This document shows positions 63,741 through 64,000 of a stretch of DNA of 64,000 nucleotides, in pieces. Both the position numbers and the translations under genes were made by a program. Where the stretch lies: assembly GCF_016817355.1 (NCBI RefSeq), contig NZ_JADOTT010000004.1, forward strand, positions 317,567 to 381,566. Direction: 5' to 3'. The notes under the pieces were generated by a model. That model ran no database searches. It saw nothing but the letters and a program-made list of their open reading frames with translations, and was not told where the DNA came from. Origin of the DNA: Maricaulis parjimensis (lineage in GTDB: Bacteria; Pseudomonadota; Alphaproteobacteria; Caulobacterales; Maricaulaceae). Position 1 is the stretch's first letter. Each line of letters starts with the position of its first letter.

Positions 63741-64000
63741 CGGGAATAGGACTCCACCCAGTTCCGCAGGAGCAGCGCGCGTTCGGCGGTCCGCTCGGTC
63801 CGGCACTGGGCGGCCTGCGCATTGGCCAGGGGCTCGTGCGGGTGGAAACTGCCCACGAAGTCACAATCGCGGACCGTCGACTGAACCCAGGCCTGCTGGG
63901 CCTGCATCAGCACGTCCCGGCGCTCGCCGCTGATGGCCGGCATCAAAACGTCCAGGCTGGCGCTCATGCGCGACGACCAGGCCTCCGCCTCGGCCTCATA
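63737..64000 (-). CDS. Partial DUF1311/LprI-like lysozyme-inhibitor family protein
   Basis: The 3' 87 codons are in the window; the frame is open to the edge, so the start lies beyond 64000. The visible part (EAEAWSSRMSASLDVLM, VLMQAQQAWVQSTVRDCDF, then a second Cys in AQAAQCRTERTAERALL) matches the LprI/DUF1311 pattern of repeated helices with an AQxAW...RDC core and paired Cys residues. Members of this family inhibit lysozymes. Its tail meets the lysozyme-fusion operon head-to-tail with overlapping stops. Confidence 0.6.
   Translation of the reverse strand, partial: YEAEAEAWSSRMSASLDVLMPAISGERRDVLMQAQQAWVQSTVRDCDFVGSFHPHEPLANAQAAQCRTERTAERALLLRNWVESYSR

Overview
The window looks like a chromosomal segment of a stalked or budding marine alphaproteobacterium, most likely Maricaulaceae/Hyphomonadaceae (Maricaulis-like). 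The base composition is GC-rich. Genes are closely packed, often with 4-nt ATGA/GTGA overlaps. The window carries a MipZ division-site ATPase and a holdfast (hfs) polysaccharide locus, both typical of Caulobacterales and relatives. This assignment is inferred from gene content, not from a database search.

Layout. (1) 57-4995: a TolB-propeller/amidohydrolase exoenzyme and a SulP anion transporter. (2) 5172-16446: a complete-looking holdfast polysaccharide locus with an initiating sugar transferase (hfsE), a FemAB-like acyltransferase (hfsK-like), a flippase (hfsF), two GT2 glycosyltransferases (hfsG and an hfsL-like gene), a deacetylase (hfsH), a polymerase (hfsC), a chain-length pair (hfsB/hfsA) and an export lipoprotein (hfsD) read divergently from hfsA. 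(3) 16447-17658: a toxin-antitoxin operon with a third small ORF. (4) 17739-23607: mixed genes, plus a 420-bp non-coding stretch with a strong orphan terminator that may encode a small RNA. (5) 23974-29650: gatCAB tRNA amidotransferase genes interrupted by three small membrane proteins and a DUF559 nuclease, ruvX, and a second DUF559 gene. Both DUF559 genes sit beside the same palindromic repeat family. (6) 29839-38997: transporter, MBL, GNAT and epimerase genes, then pyrB-pyrC-plsY-dprA, in which the PyrC has lost its metal ligands. (7) 39056-45365: J-protein, mipZ, SPOR lipoprotein, panC, glutaminyl cyclase and small membrane genes. (8) 45440-54898: a leucine catabolism set (mccA, methylglutaconyl-CoA hydratase, mccB), interleaved with a DUF817 gene, a lipoprotein trio and small membrane genes. 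(9) 55025-64000: secreted proteins, a cyclic-nucleotide-binding-domain patatin, and an unusual operon.

The most unusual unit is 58880-64000. It begins with a 930-residue lipoprotein that joins a caspase-like domain (catalytic His kept, Cys replaced by Thr) to a T4-type lysozyme domain with an intact E-D-T triad and a second, degenerate lysozyme-like repeat. This gene overlaps the first of two tandem amino-acid binding proteins that have no ABC permease or ATPase beside them. The operon ends tail-to-tail against a partial gene resembling LprI-type lysozyme inhibitors. I know of no described system with this composition.

Non-coding structure is rich. Seven copies of one palindromic repeat (two of the copies forming two inverted pairs) and three copies of a second inverted repeat bounded by GTCATCCC/GGGATGAC lie between genes. 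Several convergent gene pairs end in overlapping stop codons. I saw no tRNA, rRNA, CRISPR array or insertion-sequence transposase.
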